NCBI GenBank assembly: GCA_027186245.1
Contig: CP114483.1
Location: forward strand, 5,652,001-5,716,000
Source: Coriaria nepalensis
Lineage: Eukaryota > Streptophyta > Magnoliopsida > Cucurbitales > Coriariaceae
DNA length: 64,000 nucleotides
Direction of reading: 5' to 3'
Shown here: positions 1-11,849 of the stretch, piece after piece
Numbering within the stretch: position 1 is the first letter of the stretch
Layout of the letters: each line of letters opens with the position of its first letter
Position numbers and translations under genes: made by a program
The notes under the pieces: generated by a model
Told to the model about the DNA's origin: nothing
The model's database searches: none
Seen by the model: the letters and a program-made list of their open reading frames with translations, nothing else

Positions 1-1350
1 CTAAACAATAGATTTTAAACACTTCATCATTCTCATAAATATGAAATAAGCTAGTCAATTCAATAACCGAATGCAAAACAAGAGGATGCAGATAATAAAT
101 ACCTAAAAGTTGAATGGTAGAATCATAAAATATTTCCAAAAAACATGTAAATTTTTCAGGTATACTCAATCAGAACTACTTAATAGAACAAAAGGATCAC
201 AAAAATTAAAAACACCCACTAATTATTTTTTTATGTGGGGGGGCACTTTTCAACATCAAATATGTGGAATTCATATTACCGGTATATTAGTTCTAAACTT
301 TCAAGACTTCACATTGAATACCCTACAATATCTCTTAAACTTAGCTAGCCTAAAATTCAAACTACTAATCCAAGATAATATCAAGCGAATTTTATCAATT
401 TTACCTATTGTTCTTTTATACTTGATTATACAATGAGGTTTATGATGTGATACATACAACGTTGATGTAGGAAAACTCAACCATTATATTGGCTAAGATA
501 TGATTCAAATAAAGAGACAACCCTTGTGTTTGTCACAACATTATCCAAAATTATAGATATTCTATGGCTTTTGATATCAAACTCACTCAAAACTTTCATT
601 ATTAAATCACATATATTTTCACCAATATGTGTTTCAACTATTACTCTAAATCTTATTAATTTTTTATTTAAGGTCCATTCTAAATCTAAATAGTTCTCTT
701 TAGAATGTGCATTCCAAATATCAGAAGTCAAGGAATAACTAAGATTTACGTCACCATATTCTAATTTAATTCATTAGGTTTTTTTTTCTAAAATATGCAA
801 GTATGTCAGATTTAGTAGTATTTCTACCTGTACTCTGATATTGTGGGTTATATGCTCTTCTAATTTGCTCCTCACAATAGACACTAGAGATTCTCTAACT
901 AGCAGTAATAAGTCTAACTAAAGATTCTCTAGTAGCTATTGGATAACAATGCCACGTACCAATTGTACCATCAGTGTTAAAGCTCAATTGAGTTTGATTC
1001 ATACTTGTACTAGCTTTAGTCATGCATTTTTTTGCAGTGTTTCAGGTGATTAGTTCCATCATTTAGACCTGCGACCAAAATACTTTTGCAATACTAGCAC
1101 ATTGAACCATAGTGTTCTCACTTTTTTTTTTTTGGTGGAACTATGTCGAATGTATCCTAAATATCAGACTTTGCATTGTACATCTTTTTGTAGCTATTGT
1201 ATTTGCCACAGTAGCAGTATTGATATTAGATAATGGTGGTGGTAGTAGACCTGGTTATATATTAGATTGTGCTGGAACTGATGGTATCGGCGATGAATTT
1301 GAACCGATTTTAGCATACAATTTTTGCTTATACTCATTTAAAGAGTTGAA
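1..1350 (-). pseudogene. hAT-superfamily transposase remnant, running off the left edge
   Basis: Read on the minus strand this is a decayed plant hAT (RICESLEEPER-like) transposase. A BED zinc-finger remnant lies near 1030-1090 (GTNHLKHC followed by KKCM after a frameshift), then a Q/T-rich linker. The longest open piece (477-731) contains TSDIWNAHSKENYLDL and an LDN motif typical of the hAT catalytic core. Further downstream, near 390-470, is an HQRCMYHIINLIV-like block, near 245-285 NSTYLML, and near 110-140 FYDST, in the order expected for the family. Several frameshifts and stops break the frame, so it cannot make transposase. The C-terminal dimerisation region would lie left of the window. 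Family assignment rests on motif order, not a search. Confidence 0.8.
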
Positions 1351-2290
1351 GTCATATTAATGAAAATCCATTTCCTACATAAGAATTTAAGAATAAATGA
1401 TTAATCATAAAAAAATAAATAAATACAATTTTAAGTAAAAAAAGTAAAGTATTAACATTAAATATAATAATAATTATTAAATAATAATATTCTTAATATT
1501 ACAAATTAATTACCTTCGACTTTGGTTTAATTTATGAAAAATAGTGGATTAGGGAATGAAATTAAAGATAAGGGATTGAGATTAATAATAAGGAAAATAT
1601 GGATTATGGAAGAATGAAAATTCATTATAATTTATAGTATTATGAATAAGAAGATTAGATGAGGAAATGTGTGTGTGTAAGAGAGTATATGTGTGAGAAA
1701 ATGTGAAGAATAATTAAAGTGAAAGAGAGAAAATTAGAGTTGGGAGAGAATTTAAAAAATTATTATATGAGAAGAAAAATTATAATATTAAAAATAATAA
1801 TAATAATAATTCCCGCCTAAATTGGGAAAAAAAAAGTTTCAAAATTTGATTTTGAATTTGAGAGGGTTGAACCCTCTCAAATTATTAAATTTATGTGGTA
1901 GGCTAAGTAGTCTGTTGCACATGCTCCACACCGCAAGCTAATCAAATTTGTGGTGTAGGAGAGATTGGCCAAATTAGGCCTGGCGATTCCAACAGTGCCA
2001 AGCTTATGCGGGGGCTAACCCGGTTAGGTCAATTTAGACCTACTTGGGCCTAAATGTTTGGCCGGCGGACTTGTAAGTCTAAACCTATCTCATCTAAAAT
2101 TGGTCGGATCGAGCTAGACTTTTTTTTATCGAAACGAATCGAAAAGTCCGGCGCAAGTAAATCTAACAGAACTAGTATTGAAATAAGTCTTACTCGACAA
2201 ATTACATCAGAAAAAAAAATAATAATAAATAAATATATATATGTGGTGTTAATAAACCCTGAAGAACGAAAAAGGGTGAAAAAAGAAGTA
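1351..2290. other. AT-rich spacer upstream of the MERIT40-like gene
   Basis: No gene is seen. The first half is very AT-rich, with an (ATA)n tract near 1787-1811. A more GC-balanced stretch (about 1860-2090) may be the terminal region of the neighbouring hAT element, but I could not identify a terminal inverted repeat. The last 100 bases form the proximal promoter and 5' leader of the downstream gene. Confidence 0.4.
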
Positions 2291-2323
2291 GATGCTTCCA
2301 CCTTCCCGGCTTCAAGTCGCGAG

Positions 2324-2340
2324 AGAGAGAGAGAGAGCCG
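2324..2340 (+). repeat. (GA)n tract in the 5' leader
   Basis: A short GAGAGA run sits just upstream of the MERIT40-like start codon. GA tracts are common in plant 5' leaders; no function is implied. Confidence 0.5.
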
Positions 2341-2345
2341 GGGCA

Positions 2346-3925
2346 ATGGAGGGAGAGAACTCAGGAGGAAGCAGGTACACCCTAAACCCATCAAGAATAA
2401 GTAACGAGGACATACTCTTTTGTGTGGATGTGGACCACGAATCTCTCGTCGAGATGAAATCCTCTGGCCCGAATGGTCGGCCCCTTACAAGACTGGATTC
2501 CATCAAGCAGGCAATCCTTCTCTTCGTCAACGCCAAGCTTTCCATCAATCCGGATCACCGTTTTGCCTTCTCGGTTCTCGGAAAATCGGTTTCCTGGGTA
2601 TTTTCTCAACTTCCCGTTTCCAGATCTTGACCTTTCTGTTGTTCAATTCCATCAAATTATAATTTAGTTTTTAATCCCTTATTAATGATTGCAAGCTAAT
2701 CTTTTATATCGGGATAACTCTGTAGAACAGATAGAGTGCATGAATAAACTTTTTTTCTCACCCATTAGATTTCAAACCAGTCCATAGATTGATTCTTCAT
2801 TATTTTGCTGTAATTGGTGGGATTGGACCTTAATTCATTTAGAAAAGGAGACAGAAGATGAGTCTAGTTTCTGGGCACTTTTGTGTTCTTCCTTTATCAA
2901 GATTTCTGGAGCAATCTAATAAATTGATTTATTTTAATCAGTGGGGAAGAGAGGGGAATTGCTATTTATTTAACAGGAGATAAAAAAAAAAAGGTGGGTA
3001 ATATTACATTAGAATTACTAACCTAAAAATTTCTCTTACATTTGGTAAAGTAGAGCAGTTCATTTACCACTTGTTAGTGTCTTTTAATGCTATCATATCA
3101 TTCGTTTTGAACCATGTTCACTGAAACCACAGTGAAACCATATTTGAATCTACCTGTCTATAGATGAAGATTCACAAGTTGTTCTCAAGAACATCAACCG
3201 ATCATCTTTTGTCCTTGTTCGATGAAGATTATCTGATTAACTCCAGATTTGCAATTGTCTTTTTCTTTTTAATTTTTTAAAGCTCCGAAAAGAGTTTAGC
3301 AGTGATGTTGAGTCTACAGCTGCTGCGCTACGAGGAATGTCAGCTAGTGCTACCACATCTTGTCGTCATGCAGATCTTACCAGTCTATTTCAGTTAGCAT
3401 CGCATGAAGCAAAAAAGTCTCATGCTGAGAATCGATATTTTCGGGTGGTAAGCGTATATGTACATCATGTTGGACTGAATGGTTATGCACTTAAACGTTT
3501 CCTTGATTTGTTGATTTGTTTTAAGAAGCAAGGTGCATTAATTGTTAGGACATTTTCTTTCCATTCAGGTCCTCATTTATTGCAGGTCATCCATGCCTCC
3601 TCAGCATCAATGGCCTGTGAACCGGAAACTATTCACCTTGGATGTTGTTTATCTCCATGAAAAACCCGGACTGGATAACTGTCCCCAGGAGGTCTATGAT
3701 AAGCTTGTAGATGCGCTTGAACATGTGAGTGAATATGAGGGCTATATATTTGAGACGGGTCAGGGCCTAGTTCGTAGCCTCTTCCGTTTCATGTGCGTCC
3801 TGTTATCACACCCTCAGCAGCGCTGTGTTCAGGAGTATGTTGACATACCAAAGTCTCTAACGAAAAAATCCCCCACGGCAGATGCTATGCCTGGTGAAGA
3901 AAATGTTCCTATTGCCAGCCAGTGA
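2346..3925 (+). CDS. BRISC/BRCA1-A complex subunit MERIT40 (BABAM1) homologue, three exons
   Basis: Coding exons are 2346-2597, 3283-3447 and 3569-3925. Introns are 685 and 121 bases, both GT-AG and phase 0. The joined frame encodes 257 residues without an internal stop. The protein matches plant MERIT40 homologues: an N-terminal RISNEDILFCVDVD strand of the VWA-like fold, then RLDSIKQAILLFVNAKL, a CRHADLTSLFQLASHEAKKS block, an IYCRSS..PQHQWPVN block and a C-terminal HPQQRCVQ...DIPKSLTKK tail. In animals this subunit scaffolds the K63-specific deubiquitinase complexes built around BRCC36, in DNA repair (BRCA1-A) and cytoplasmic signalling (BRISC); the plant role is inferred by homology. The start at 2346 fits the homologues; an upstream in-frame ATG at 2292 lies in GA-repeat leader. 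Exon 1 ends in Trp and exon 2 resumes with LRKEF as expected for the family. Roughly 200 bases of likely 3' UTR follow before an LTR. Confidence 0.9.
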
Positions 3926-4129
3926 GAAAATAGTGCTCGTCTGGATTTTGCGTGAAGGAATGTTACACCTTTTCGAATATATCACTTAATGTACCTTTTG
4001 AAACGTGCCCATTTCTCCTCGCTCAGGAAGAAGTTTGCCACACTTACTGAGGTCGAGTTTCTCCTGGAACGTCTTTTTATCTTTCTTTGTAGCTGCTAAG
4101 AGTTGTAATCAGATATATATATATATTTG

Positions 4130-5500
4130 CATTGACACTAGAATTTTACGGATATGTTAGAAGGTGATTGAGTAAGAATTAAAAAAGATTCAAAATAGGT
4201 CAAGGAGAGACAACCAAACATGTCAGCCTGATCAATTGTAAATTTTGGTCAAATAGTGCATTTGGCCTCAAAGAATTTGGCCAATAGTGGTTTTTCACTT
4301 CAAGTAATATGAAAGTTTACATAGATTGAGGAGGTGATAAAGAATTTGTCATGGTATATAAGGATTACTCAAGGTTCGATTTCAATCGGTAGGAGTAAAG
4401 ACAAATAAAAATCCTACTTTATGAGAGATTTGATTTTATTCCCTAGCATATGAAAGGTGAAAATTGGCCAAGCACATAAGAGGTTTGAAATTGATCCCAC
4501 TTTTCCCCGAAAAGTACACCAAAAAGATATTTCAGCTCCATTTTCAACCTAAGAAAGGGGTTGACCGAAATTGGTGCTTGGATGGCCGAAAATGGTGCTT
4601 GGATGGCCGAAAATGGAGGGAAGTCGGCCGAAAAAGTAGATGAGTGTGAGGGGAAAGACGTTAAGATGAACCCGGAATCAATAGGGACCACATTTGGTGA
4701 AAAATATGACGGTTTGCGATCATATTTTCCTCCAAAAAATATGAAATAATGATTTTTGTGAGTCCATTTTAGTTCATGGGAATCAAGATCTTGGCCAAAA
4801 TTTAACTATGAAATAACAATTTTGAGTGCCTATAAATAGAAGGCTTGAGTAAAGGCAAATGGAATCCATTCGATCAATCAACAAACTATCCAAAATTCAA
4901 ATTCTCTCCGTTTGTCCGACACTAATCTCTTATTTTTTGTTTCCCCCAGGAACATTGTCTTCCTTTTTTCTTTAGATTCGGTCTTAGGAGTGTTATTAGT
5001 GTACTGAGTTCTCACTTAAGTGAAAATCTTGATTTGTCGTTTACGGACAATAAGTCATTTTCTTTTGTTTTACTCTTCCAAGTCATTTAATTTATTATTG
5101 TCGTAGGAGTAGAGCTAGTCTAAATTTAATATTTTGGCTTATATTAGATATATCACTTTCTTTTCTTTTATCTAGTGTTCTTTATTTATTCTATTTTCAT
5201 TAATTTTTTATTAGTTTAGTAGTAAGTTAAATTCTCTCATTAGTAAAAATGTCAAAAAGAGAGTATAACTTAAATTTGTCTCAAATCCTTTTGCATATTT
5301 TCATAAAATTTAGATTAATTTCATTAGTAATTCGACAATGCACTTATTTCCTTTTTTCTTATTTTGATAGTGTGAAATCCACTTTAAAATTCTGGCGCGC
5401 TCACATAATTATCGCATTTATTTCAAGCCAAACATTAAACATCGTACGGTTCTCGAGACCACTACTGATTGTGCGACGGCGGATTTTCCCAACATCATAA
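4130..5500 (+). repeat. Left LTR
   Basis: It matches 10403-11832 along its length. Shared stretches include AAACATGTCAG, AGTGCATTTGGCCTCAA, AAATAGAAGGCTTG with a TATA-like TATAAATAG near 4832, and ATTTTTTGTTTCC followed by CTTAGATTCGGTCTTAGGA. Identity looks to be around 80 percent, so the insertion is old. The left terminus is diverged (CATTGACA where the right copy has TGTTGACA), so the edges are approximate. Confidence 0.75.
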
Positions 5501-5869
5501 AATTAACATGCCTTGTGGGACATTTTACGGGTGAATTGATAATCATCTACCAAAGCATAATGGTGCAACAACTATGAAGTTATAGTCAAGATACCTTTTC
5601 GAGGAAGTCTCCATCGCCTCATTTGATTGATAATCTGAATATCGGGTAGAGTAGAGCAGATTTGATAGCTCCCCCCTCTTTCTCCCCTCACCCTACCCTC
5701 CCATAATGTCGCCTCCGGAGAACATACATAGGCAGCTGAAGGAAGAGGCCGCCTCAATCCCCAAGCTACACCTAGGAACCGACCGAAATCATATTCAACT
5801 AGAGGCGTAACAATCTTGCCCGTTAGACTCATTAATGACCTAACTAATCAAATAGTTAGAAGCGGTAGA
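5501..5869. other. Leader region of the LTR element
   Basis: Follows the left LTR. No primer-binding site complementary to tRNA-Met was recognised. The stretch is moderately GC-rich and probably belongs to the element's untranslated leader or degraded gag start. Confidence 0.35.
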
Positions 5870-6905
5870 AAGACTGTCGGAGAACACAACAACCTATTTT
5901 CTTGGCCATTTAGAATGGCTCGATCGAAATCTACCATTGATCGAGCTGCTCTACTCACCAACGCAATAGACAATCATTGAGGGGGTGGGGGCAGATGGAC
6001 GGCCAATTCTGACGGCCTGTGTTTAAAGTCAGCGATTCTTTAGGAACACGAGCTAATCAACGAGAGATTCTGGTGGCTATCCCATACCAGTTGCCCACTC
6101 TTCTGCCATAAAACCACCACCCTAAGGATAGTCTGATCATCTCTTACTGACGGATAGGCCGACCTATCAATCATGGTATAGCCGCCGCCTCCTCCACCGA
6201 GGAGATATACCTACGAATTCCCCCTACCTCTGAGATATAAGTTGCCACCTTTTCAATAGGCCTACGGGCTGCCACCAACTCAATATGCCAGTATGCTACA
6301 AGGGAACCTTCCCTTGGACAGCAAGCCACAAATCCCTTAATGACCTCCGGCTCCACCCATGCAGCCGAGACCAGCCACCCCACCGACAATTGATAAGGAT
6401 CTAAATTGTAATATCATCCAAGAAATATACGGCATGGCTACTCGACAACCATCACGACTGGTATATCATAAGTCGTACCCGGATGAAGCGAACTAGGAGC
6501 AATTCCCTTGCAGCTACTGGGTTCCCGATTTCCTTTTTTTCTCGGGCAAAGATCCAATCCAGTCGACAGTTGAACAAATCAGCCGGTTCGCAATTCAATA
6601 TGGAGAGGCCAATGCTAATGATCATCCTTGGGTTTGACATTTTACAAACTCCCTTAATGGGCAGGCTTTTCACGTGGTATACACACTTGGCACCTAATTC
6701 CATCCAAACTTGGCAGAAAAAGGAATAATATTTCCACATGCAGTTCTACCTAGTAAAGCTAAAGGTGACAATGGCAAATATGTCCTGCTTGTATGAAAGG
6801 ATGGGAGAATCGTACTGTACTTCTCTAACTGCCACAGCCTTGAGCAACTTTACAACTACCTCCCTCATGCGGGGGAGGTCATTTCTTTCTTCATTGAATT
6901 TTTGA
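5870..6905 (+). pseudogene. Degenerate gag (Retrotrans_gag-like)
   Basis: Plus-strand reading gives discontinuous retrotransposon gag sequence. The best block, near 6600-6760, reads GRLFTWYTHLAPNSIQTW followed by an FHxQFY match, then a segment resembling the MANMSCLYERMGES portion that follows in plant gag proteins. Upstream, near 5890-5950, lies a GHLEWLDRN-like piece. The frame is broken by many stops. The match is to the common plant gag core (PF03732-type) by motif memory; a profile search would decide it. Confidence 0.55.
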
Positions 6906-8225
6906 CGCTAACTTAGCTTATTTTTATTAGGAATCCGAATTTGTGTATCTTTTCTAATGTTATTAGGTTCTTTTTTTCCGCCGAAAAATAAGGCAACTTC
7001 TGATTGAACTAAAAACTTTTTGAATATTTGGATTTAAAAAAAATAAATTTTAGAATTATTTAATATCCGTTTAAACGATATTCAAGCTAACACCTTACCA
7101 TATATTTACGAACAAGATCTAAGTTCATTTTCGCATTTCCATTCCACGGTACTTATTCTTCTTAGTGCCATGTATTAATTAAAAAATAAAAATAAAAATT
7201 GTGTATTTACTCAAAACCAATTCAATATTTTGAATTTAAAAAGAAAAAAAGAAAAAGTTAATGCATATATTCTGACTTATCATCAAGTTATTCTGATAGG
7301 GTTTTCAAATATCGAACTTGAAACTGTCTATTTCTTTTCATCCAAAAAGTCGGGTGACCTGGGTCCTATTACATTTGGGTCACTAACGTGTATGTGACTA
7401 AGCTGTTAAGTATTTAATATAAATGATTTGATTTGGAGTTTTGAATTAATAAGGATGAAGTTTTGGTAGTCGTTGACTATTAAAATTTGGTTATTCTTAA
7501 TTAATATAGCTATTATTTTTATGGTCTAGGATTTTTAGTTCCAATCCACACCCTAATTCTCTATTCAACATTCTTGACTATTCCACAAACTTGATTTACA
7601 TGCATATTCGCCGAACAAGTTAAAGAAATTTTTTTTGATAAATTATATTTATAGTGGACCGATTCATCTTGAACTAGATATAAAATTCATGTAATATTAT
7701 ATAATATAATAATATAATAGTATAAAATAAATATATATCATTGAAATGAATTGATTTATCATTATTACGATCTAACTACAAATTTATTCTAAGGTAATAT
7801 ACATTTTGCAGTGCTTAAAATCAAACTCCATCACAAACCTTTCTCTTATGCCGTCAAATGTTGTATTCATGCTCAAATTTCGTGCACACTACCTTGTTGA
7901 AATTTGGTTGTTACCAATATGAAACTAAAACATCCGATTAGTACGATATCTTTATTTAGGACTACCTCATATCTTGTCTTAAACTTATGTTTTCACGGTA
8001 TAAAATGTTAAGGTCAATCTGTACCATCCATACGATCAATTAGTACAAGGTTTTGACTTTAGATTTTCTTGTTGCCGTGATCATAAAAATCATGCATCCA
8101 TTTGAATTTTCTCCGGTTGAAACTTGAAACTACAACTATACATAATTGATTAATATTCAAGCAGAAATACAATACGGAAAGTAGGAAGAGATAAGGTTCA
8201 TGGACTTTTTGTACACATCAAAGCC
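6906..8225. other. AT-rich region upstream of the Kunitz gene
   Basis: No transposon domain or coding sequence was seen here. It is strongly AT-rich, with TA-rich runs near 7690-7735, and differs in composition from the gag remnants on either side. Its distal part is presumably the native 5' flank of the Kunitz gene, brought along with it or pre-existing. Confidence 0.45.
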
Positions 8226-8233
8226 TATAAATA
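8226..8233 (+). promoter_or_regulatory. TATA box of the Kunitz gene
   Basis: TATAAATA lies 75 bases upstream of the chosen start codon. A transcription start about 30 bases downstream (near 8256) would give a short leader. It also excludes the upstream in-frame ATG at 8244, which would fall before the transcript start. Confidence 0.6.
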
Positions 8234-8300
8234 CGTAGTCTCAGTGCAATCCTATAGCACACGATACAATTTGCCAAACACATTGAAGCATTCATCAGTA

Positions 8301-8912
8301 ATGATCATGTCAATGAAGCAATCAATCGTTGTAGCAAGCCTAAGCTACATGATACGGCAGTTCATCACCATATCTTATGTCTCAGCCCAATTGAGCCCTG
8401 TGCTTGACACCTCCGGTCAAGCTCTCCAACGTGGGGTAGACTACTACATCAACCCTGCAATAACTGATAATGGAGGCAAGATAACCCTAGTGCGCCAGAA
8501 TGGGTCCTCTCCTTGTCCACGATACGTTGCCCAATTAGCGCTTTCGGGGCCAACAGGATTTCCTGTAACTTTTACACCATTTGATGAACATGATGAAGTT
8601 ATTGGAGAATCGAGGGATGTCAAGATTGTCTTTTCGGCTGTCACGATTTGTATCCAATCAACTCAATGGAGGGTTGGAGAAGAAGATGAAGAAACCGGAA
8701 GGAGAGTGATTGTGACTGGTCAAGATGATAGTTCAACTGGGTATTTTAGGGTTGATAAGGTTAATGGAGTTTATAACTTGGTTTGGTGTCCTTCTCAAGT
8801 TTGCCCTACTTGTAAGCCAAGGTGTGGAAGTACTGGGATTTTGGTTGAAAATGGTGTTAGATTGTTGGCTTTGGATGGTTCTGTTCTGCTTGTTGAGTTT
8901 GTTAGAGCATAA
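8301..8912 (+). CDS. Kunitz (STI-family, miraculin-like) protease inhibitor
   Basis: A single uninterrupted exon encodes 203 residues, the usual size and gene structure for plant Kunitz inhibitors. A hydrophobic N-terminus ending near SYVSAQ is a likely secretory signal. The mature part starts SPVLDTSGQALQRGVDYYI, a near match to the Kunitz signature (Ser where the pattern expects E/D/N/T/Y), followed by NPAITDNGGKITLV. Six cysteines remain in the mature part: one after SSP, one in VTICIQS, and four in the WCPSQVCPTCKPRC cluster typical of miraculin-like members. The IVFSAVTICIQSTQW block and GILVENGVRLLAL tail are also diagnostic. Such proteins bind serine or other proteases in vacuole or apoplast and often act in defence; the reactive-loop residue cannot be assigned here, so inhibitory activity is unproven. 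The start at 8301 is the first ATG after the predicted transcript start; 8307 and 8313 are alternatives. The gene sits between two LTRs. Confidence 0.92.
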   Translation: MIMSMKQSIVVASLSYMIRQFITISYVSAQLSPVLDTSGQALQRGVDYYINPAITDNGGKITLVRQNGSSPCPRYVAQLALSGPTGFPVTFTPFDEHDEVIGESRDVKIVFSAVTICIQSTQWRVGEEDEETGRRVIVTGQDDSSTGYFRVDKVNGVYNLVWCPSQVCPTCKPRCGSTGILVENGVRLLALDGSVLLVEFVRA

Positions 8913-9359
8913 AAGATTGCTTGTTTTTTTAAGTGTTTTATGATTCTCATATAACTATATGTTTTTAAATAAATCCATCAACTCATCTTGTGGGAATACA
9001 AAAATATCATTTCAGTCTTTCAATTATCTTCACAAAAGAAAAGAAATCATATAATCTACTGCTAATAATGTAGGAGGAAAATCTATCCCTATTATCGGCC
9101 ACCTTCGGCCGAGACTTTGCGTAGCAATGGCCAGACTCGATACTCAAAAGTCGGCCGATCGACAGTCATGACCCACGAATAGTTATGGCCCTTAGCTGAA
9201 TAGGATGATATGGTAGCACTTAGAGCACCCGAAGTTTCTAAAAGGGAATTGCATACTAGAAAATCATTTGAACAGTGAAGTGCCAAGCCGCTAGAAATGA
9301 AGGAATCATAGAGAACCATCCTTAAAAAGGTCCAACCCATTTTCCTCTATGGAAACTCT
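8913..9359. other. 3' flank of the Kunitz gene and junction to element sequence
   Basis: The first 150 bases are AT-rich and likely hold the 3' UTR. From about 9090 the composition changes to GGCC-rich sequence resembling the element interior. I saw no clean junction repeat. Confidence 0.4.
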
Positions 9360-10260
9360 CAATATCATCTTGAACAAGCCTCCATCTCTAAAGGAATAGG
9401 CTATGGCCGATCAAACTTAGTCTAATCAAGAACACATAGAAAAGGTGGAGGACTTGACCGATATGATCACCAGATTATTGGCCCTTCCCTCCGAGGAGGT
9501 GAAATGAAAACTTTATATTGTTGAACTTGACACCATCTTAGATGAAGTCGATTCCAACTTCAAAGATGAGGAGGCGAAAATGCGATGCCCATCGACTTAT
9601 GATGGGCAGTTAACATCTTCTCGTCTATCATGATGTGGGTCCTTGATAAATCATTTCAACACTTAATTCCAACAGAGGACATTGTCGGTGATTTTGTTGG
9701 TGAGGTTTACCGAGTTAAGGGTGTTTTGCCTTTGGTGAGGTTTACCTTAATGCTATACTCAAGCATGACTGGATTCACTCAAATTGGTGCATTCCGTCTT
9801 CGTTGCATCAAGCTTTGTTATTTTGGAAATGAGACAAAGTGGAGATGGTTAAGGTTGAAGCTCATCCTTTTGCAACCACATCACACCTCGTAGGAGCTAC
9901 CTTTTATGAGCACTTCGTTGGTCCCATCAAGGTGGTGAAAAAATAGGGTAGGTTGATAAGAGTTATTTCTACTTAATAGTGGCCACTATTCGACTTGACA
10001 TTTATTGGCTTTAGTGCCTATTCGATTGACTTCGACTGAACCAGTAATCGAAGACATGATGGGTCAGTCCATACGACCCAAAGCAGTGGAAATTTTTAGT
10101 GCCATTGAAAGAAATGTTTTGGCCTAGAAGTCAGAGGAATACCTTTGTGGCCGAATAGATAAAGAAGACATTGGCTTGACCATGGAGTTGTTAGATTTGA
10201 CACCCGCCAACATAGAAAATGTAAGAGCAGATGTGCAAGATCCTTAATTAGAAATATAAA
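9360..10260 (+). pseudogene. Degenerate retroelement coding sequence (gag-like tail)
   Basis: Plus-strand fragments include a coiled-coil-like KVEDLTDMITRLLALPSEEVK region near 9445-9510. Near 9845-9945 is a VEAHPFATTSHLVGATFYEHFVGPIKV segment in pieces, resembling motifs that follow gag in plant Ty3-like elements. Stops and frameshifts are frequent. It is probably the remainder of the same element whose gag core lies at 5870-6905. Assignment is tentative. Confidence 0.4.
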
Positions 10261-10380
10261 AGATATGTGAGTAGATGTGCAAGATTCTTACTTAGAAATA
10301 AATTTATGATCAGCTGAGGATGTTCAACCGATCTTTATTATGAGGCACCGGGGTCTCTCCGTCATTATTTTGAATTTAAT

Positions 10381-10400
10381 AAGAGAAATTAAGGGAGGCA
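10381..10400 (+). other. Polypurine tract of the LTR element
   Basis: AAGAGAAATTAAGGGAGG directly precedes the TGTTGACA start of the right LTR, where plus-strand priming occurs in retroelements. It supports the plus orientation of the element. Confidence 0.55.
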
Positions 10401-10402
10401 TT

Positions 10403-11832
10403 TGTTGACACTAGATTTTTGCAGACACGTGGCAGAAGGTTATTGCGTAAGATTTCAAAAAAAAAAAAATTTATCAACGAGAGACAAGTAAACATGTCAG
10501 TCTGTCGATTAATTAAATTAGCCGATTAAACATAAATTTCTGCCGAATAGTGCATTTGGCCTCAATGAATTCAGAAAAAATTTTATTTTCACTTCATGGA
10601 GGATTGATGAGGTGGCAAATAATCGGCCAAAGATTTTATATATAAGGAGTACTCAAGGTTCGATCTTAACTGTCTTTAGGAAAGACAAATAAAAATCCAT
10701 CTTTATGAAGGATTTGATCTCGTCACCTAGCATATGAAGTTCGGCCAAAATGGCCAAAAATTAATTTATTTTCAGCCAATAAAAGGCGAAAATTGGCTAA
10801 GCACATAAAAGGGTTGAAGCGAGTCCGACTTCTCCTCAAAAAGTCTAAAAAGTGCACTAAAGAGACTTTTTCGGCCCAATCTTCGGCCAAAGAAAGTGGA
10901 TGGGAAGTCGGTCAAAAAAGTAGGGGACAATGAGGGGGAAGAAGTTACGATGAACTCAAACATGATAGGGACCACATTTGGTTTAAAATATGACCGTTTC
11001 GAATCAGATTTCCCTCCAAAAAAAGGAGGACTATGGCCCACATAATGAGGGGTCGTATTTGATAGCGGGAATCGGGTTGTTGGCCGAAATTTAAGTATGA
11101 AATTACCATTTTAAGTGCCAATAAATAGAAGGCTTGGGTGAAAGCAAAGAACATCCATTTGATCAATCAACAAACCATTCAACACTCAAATTTTCTCTAT
11201 CCGTCTAACATTTGTCTTTTATTTTTTGTTTCCTTCGGGAATGATGTCTTCCTTTTTTCCTTAGATTCAGTCTTAGGACTGTTTTTAGTTCATTGGGTTC
11301 TCAGCTAATTGAAGATCTTGATCTTTCGTTCAATGACAATATGTCATTTTCTTTTGTTTTATTATTGTCACTTAATTTATTATTGTCACTTAATTTATTA
11401 TTGTCGTAAGAGTAGAGCTAATTTAAATTTAATTTTTAGCCTTAAATTAGATTTGTTACTTTCTTTTATTTTATCTATGTTCTTTATTCATTCATTCATT
11501 CATATTTTAAACCTTAAATCTGTTTTCATTTATTTTTCATTAATTTAGTAGTAGTGAGTTAAATTCTCTTCTTAGTAGATACGTCGAAAAGAAAGTAGAA
11601 TCTCAATTAGTTTTTAATCCTTTCACCTATTTTGTTATAAGTTAGATTAATTTTATTAGTAATTCGGCAACGCATTTATTTCATATTTTCTTATTTTGAT
11701 AGTGTGAAATCCACTTTAAATTCTTATCATGCCTGTATATTTACCATATTTATTTTAAGCCAGACATTAAACTTAGTACGATTCTTGTGACCATTTCCGA
11801 TTATGTGGTGGCAAATGTTTCTGATGTCAACA
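10403..11832 (+). repeat. Right LTR
   Basis: It starts TGTTGACA, ends TGTCAACA, and matches the left LTR at 4130-5500 throughout. A TATA-like element (CAATAAATAG) lies at the position of the TATAAATAG in the left copy, and the terminal inverted repeat is intact here. Confidence 0.78.
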
Positions 11833-11849
11833 AAATATGTATTTAGTAT

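Larger units (their letters stand above)
4130..11832 (+). mobile_element. Old LTR retroelement enclosing an intact Kunitz gene
   Basis: Two direct repeats of about 1.4 kb (4130-5500 and 10403-11832) bracket 4.9 kb. The right repeat begins TGTTGACA and ends TGTCAACA, the classical inverted LTR termini, and is preceded by a purine-rich tract. The interior holds decayed gag-like sequence on both sides (about 5870-6905 and 9360-10260). A non-element segment of about 2.1 kb lies between them, carrying the Kunitz gene. No reverse transcriptase or integrase was seen, so the element would be non-autonomous or heavily deleted. An alternative is two separately truncated elements of the same family and orientation on either side of the gene. 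I could not identify a target-site duplication. Confidence 0.65.

Noticed and set aside
2050..2404. Overlapping open frames on both strands upstream of the MERIT40-like start
   Set aside because: They lie in GA-rich leader and AT-rich promoter sequence, match no family, and overlap the supported gene in other frames.
8244..8300. Upstream in-frame ATG for the Kunitz gene
   Set aside because: It is only 18 bases from the TATA box, before the likely transcript start, and would add a hydrophilic extension in front of the signal peptide.
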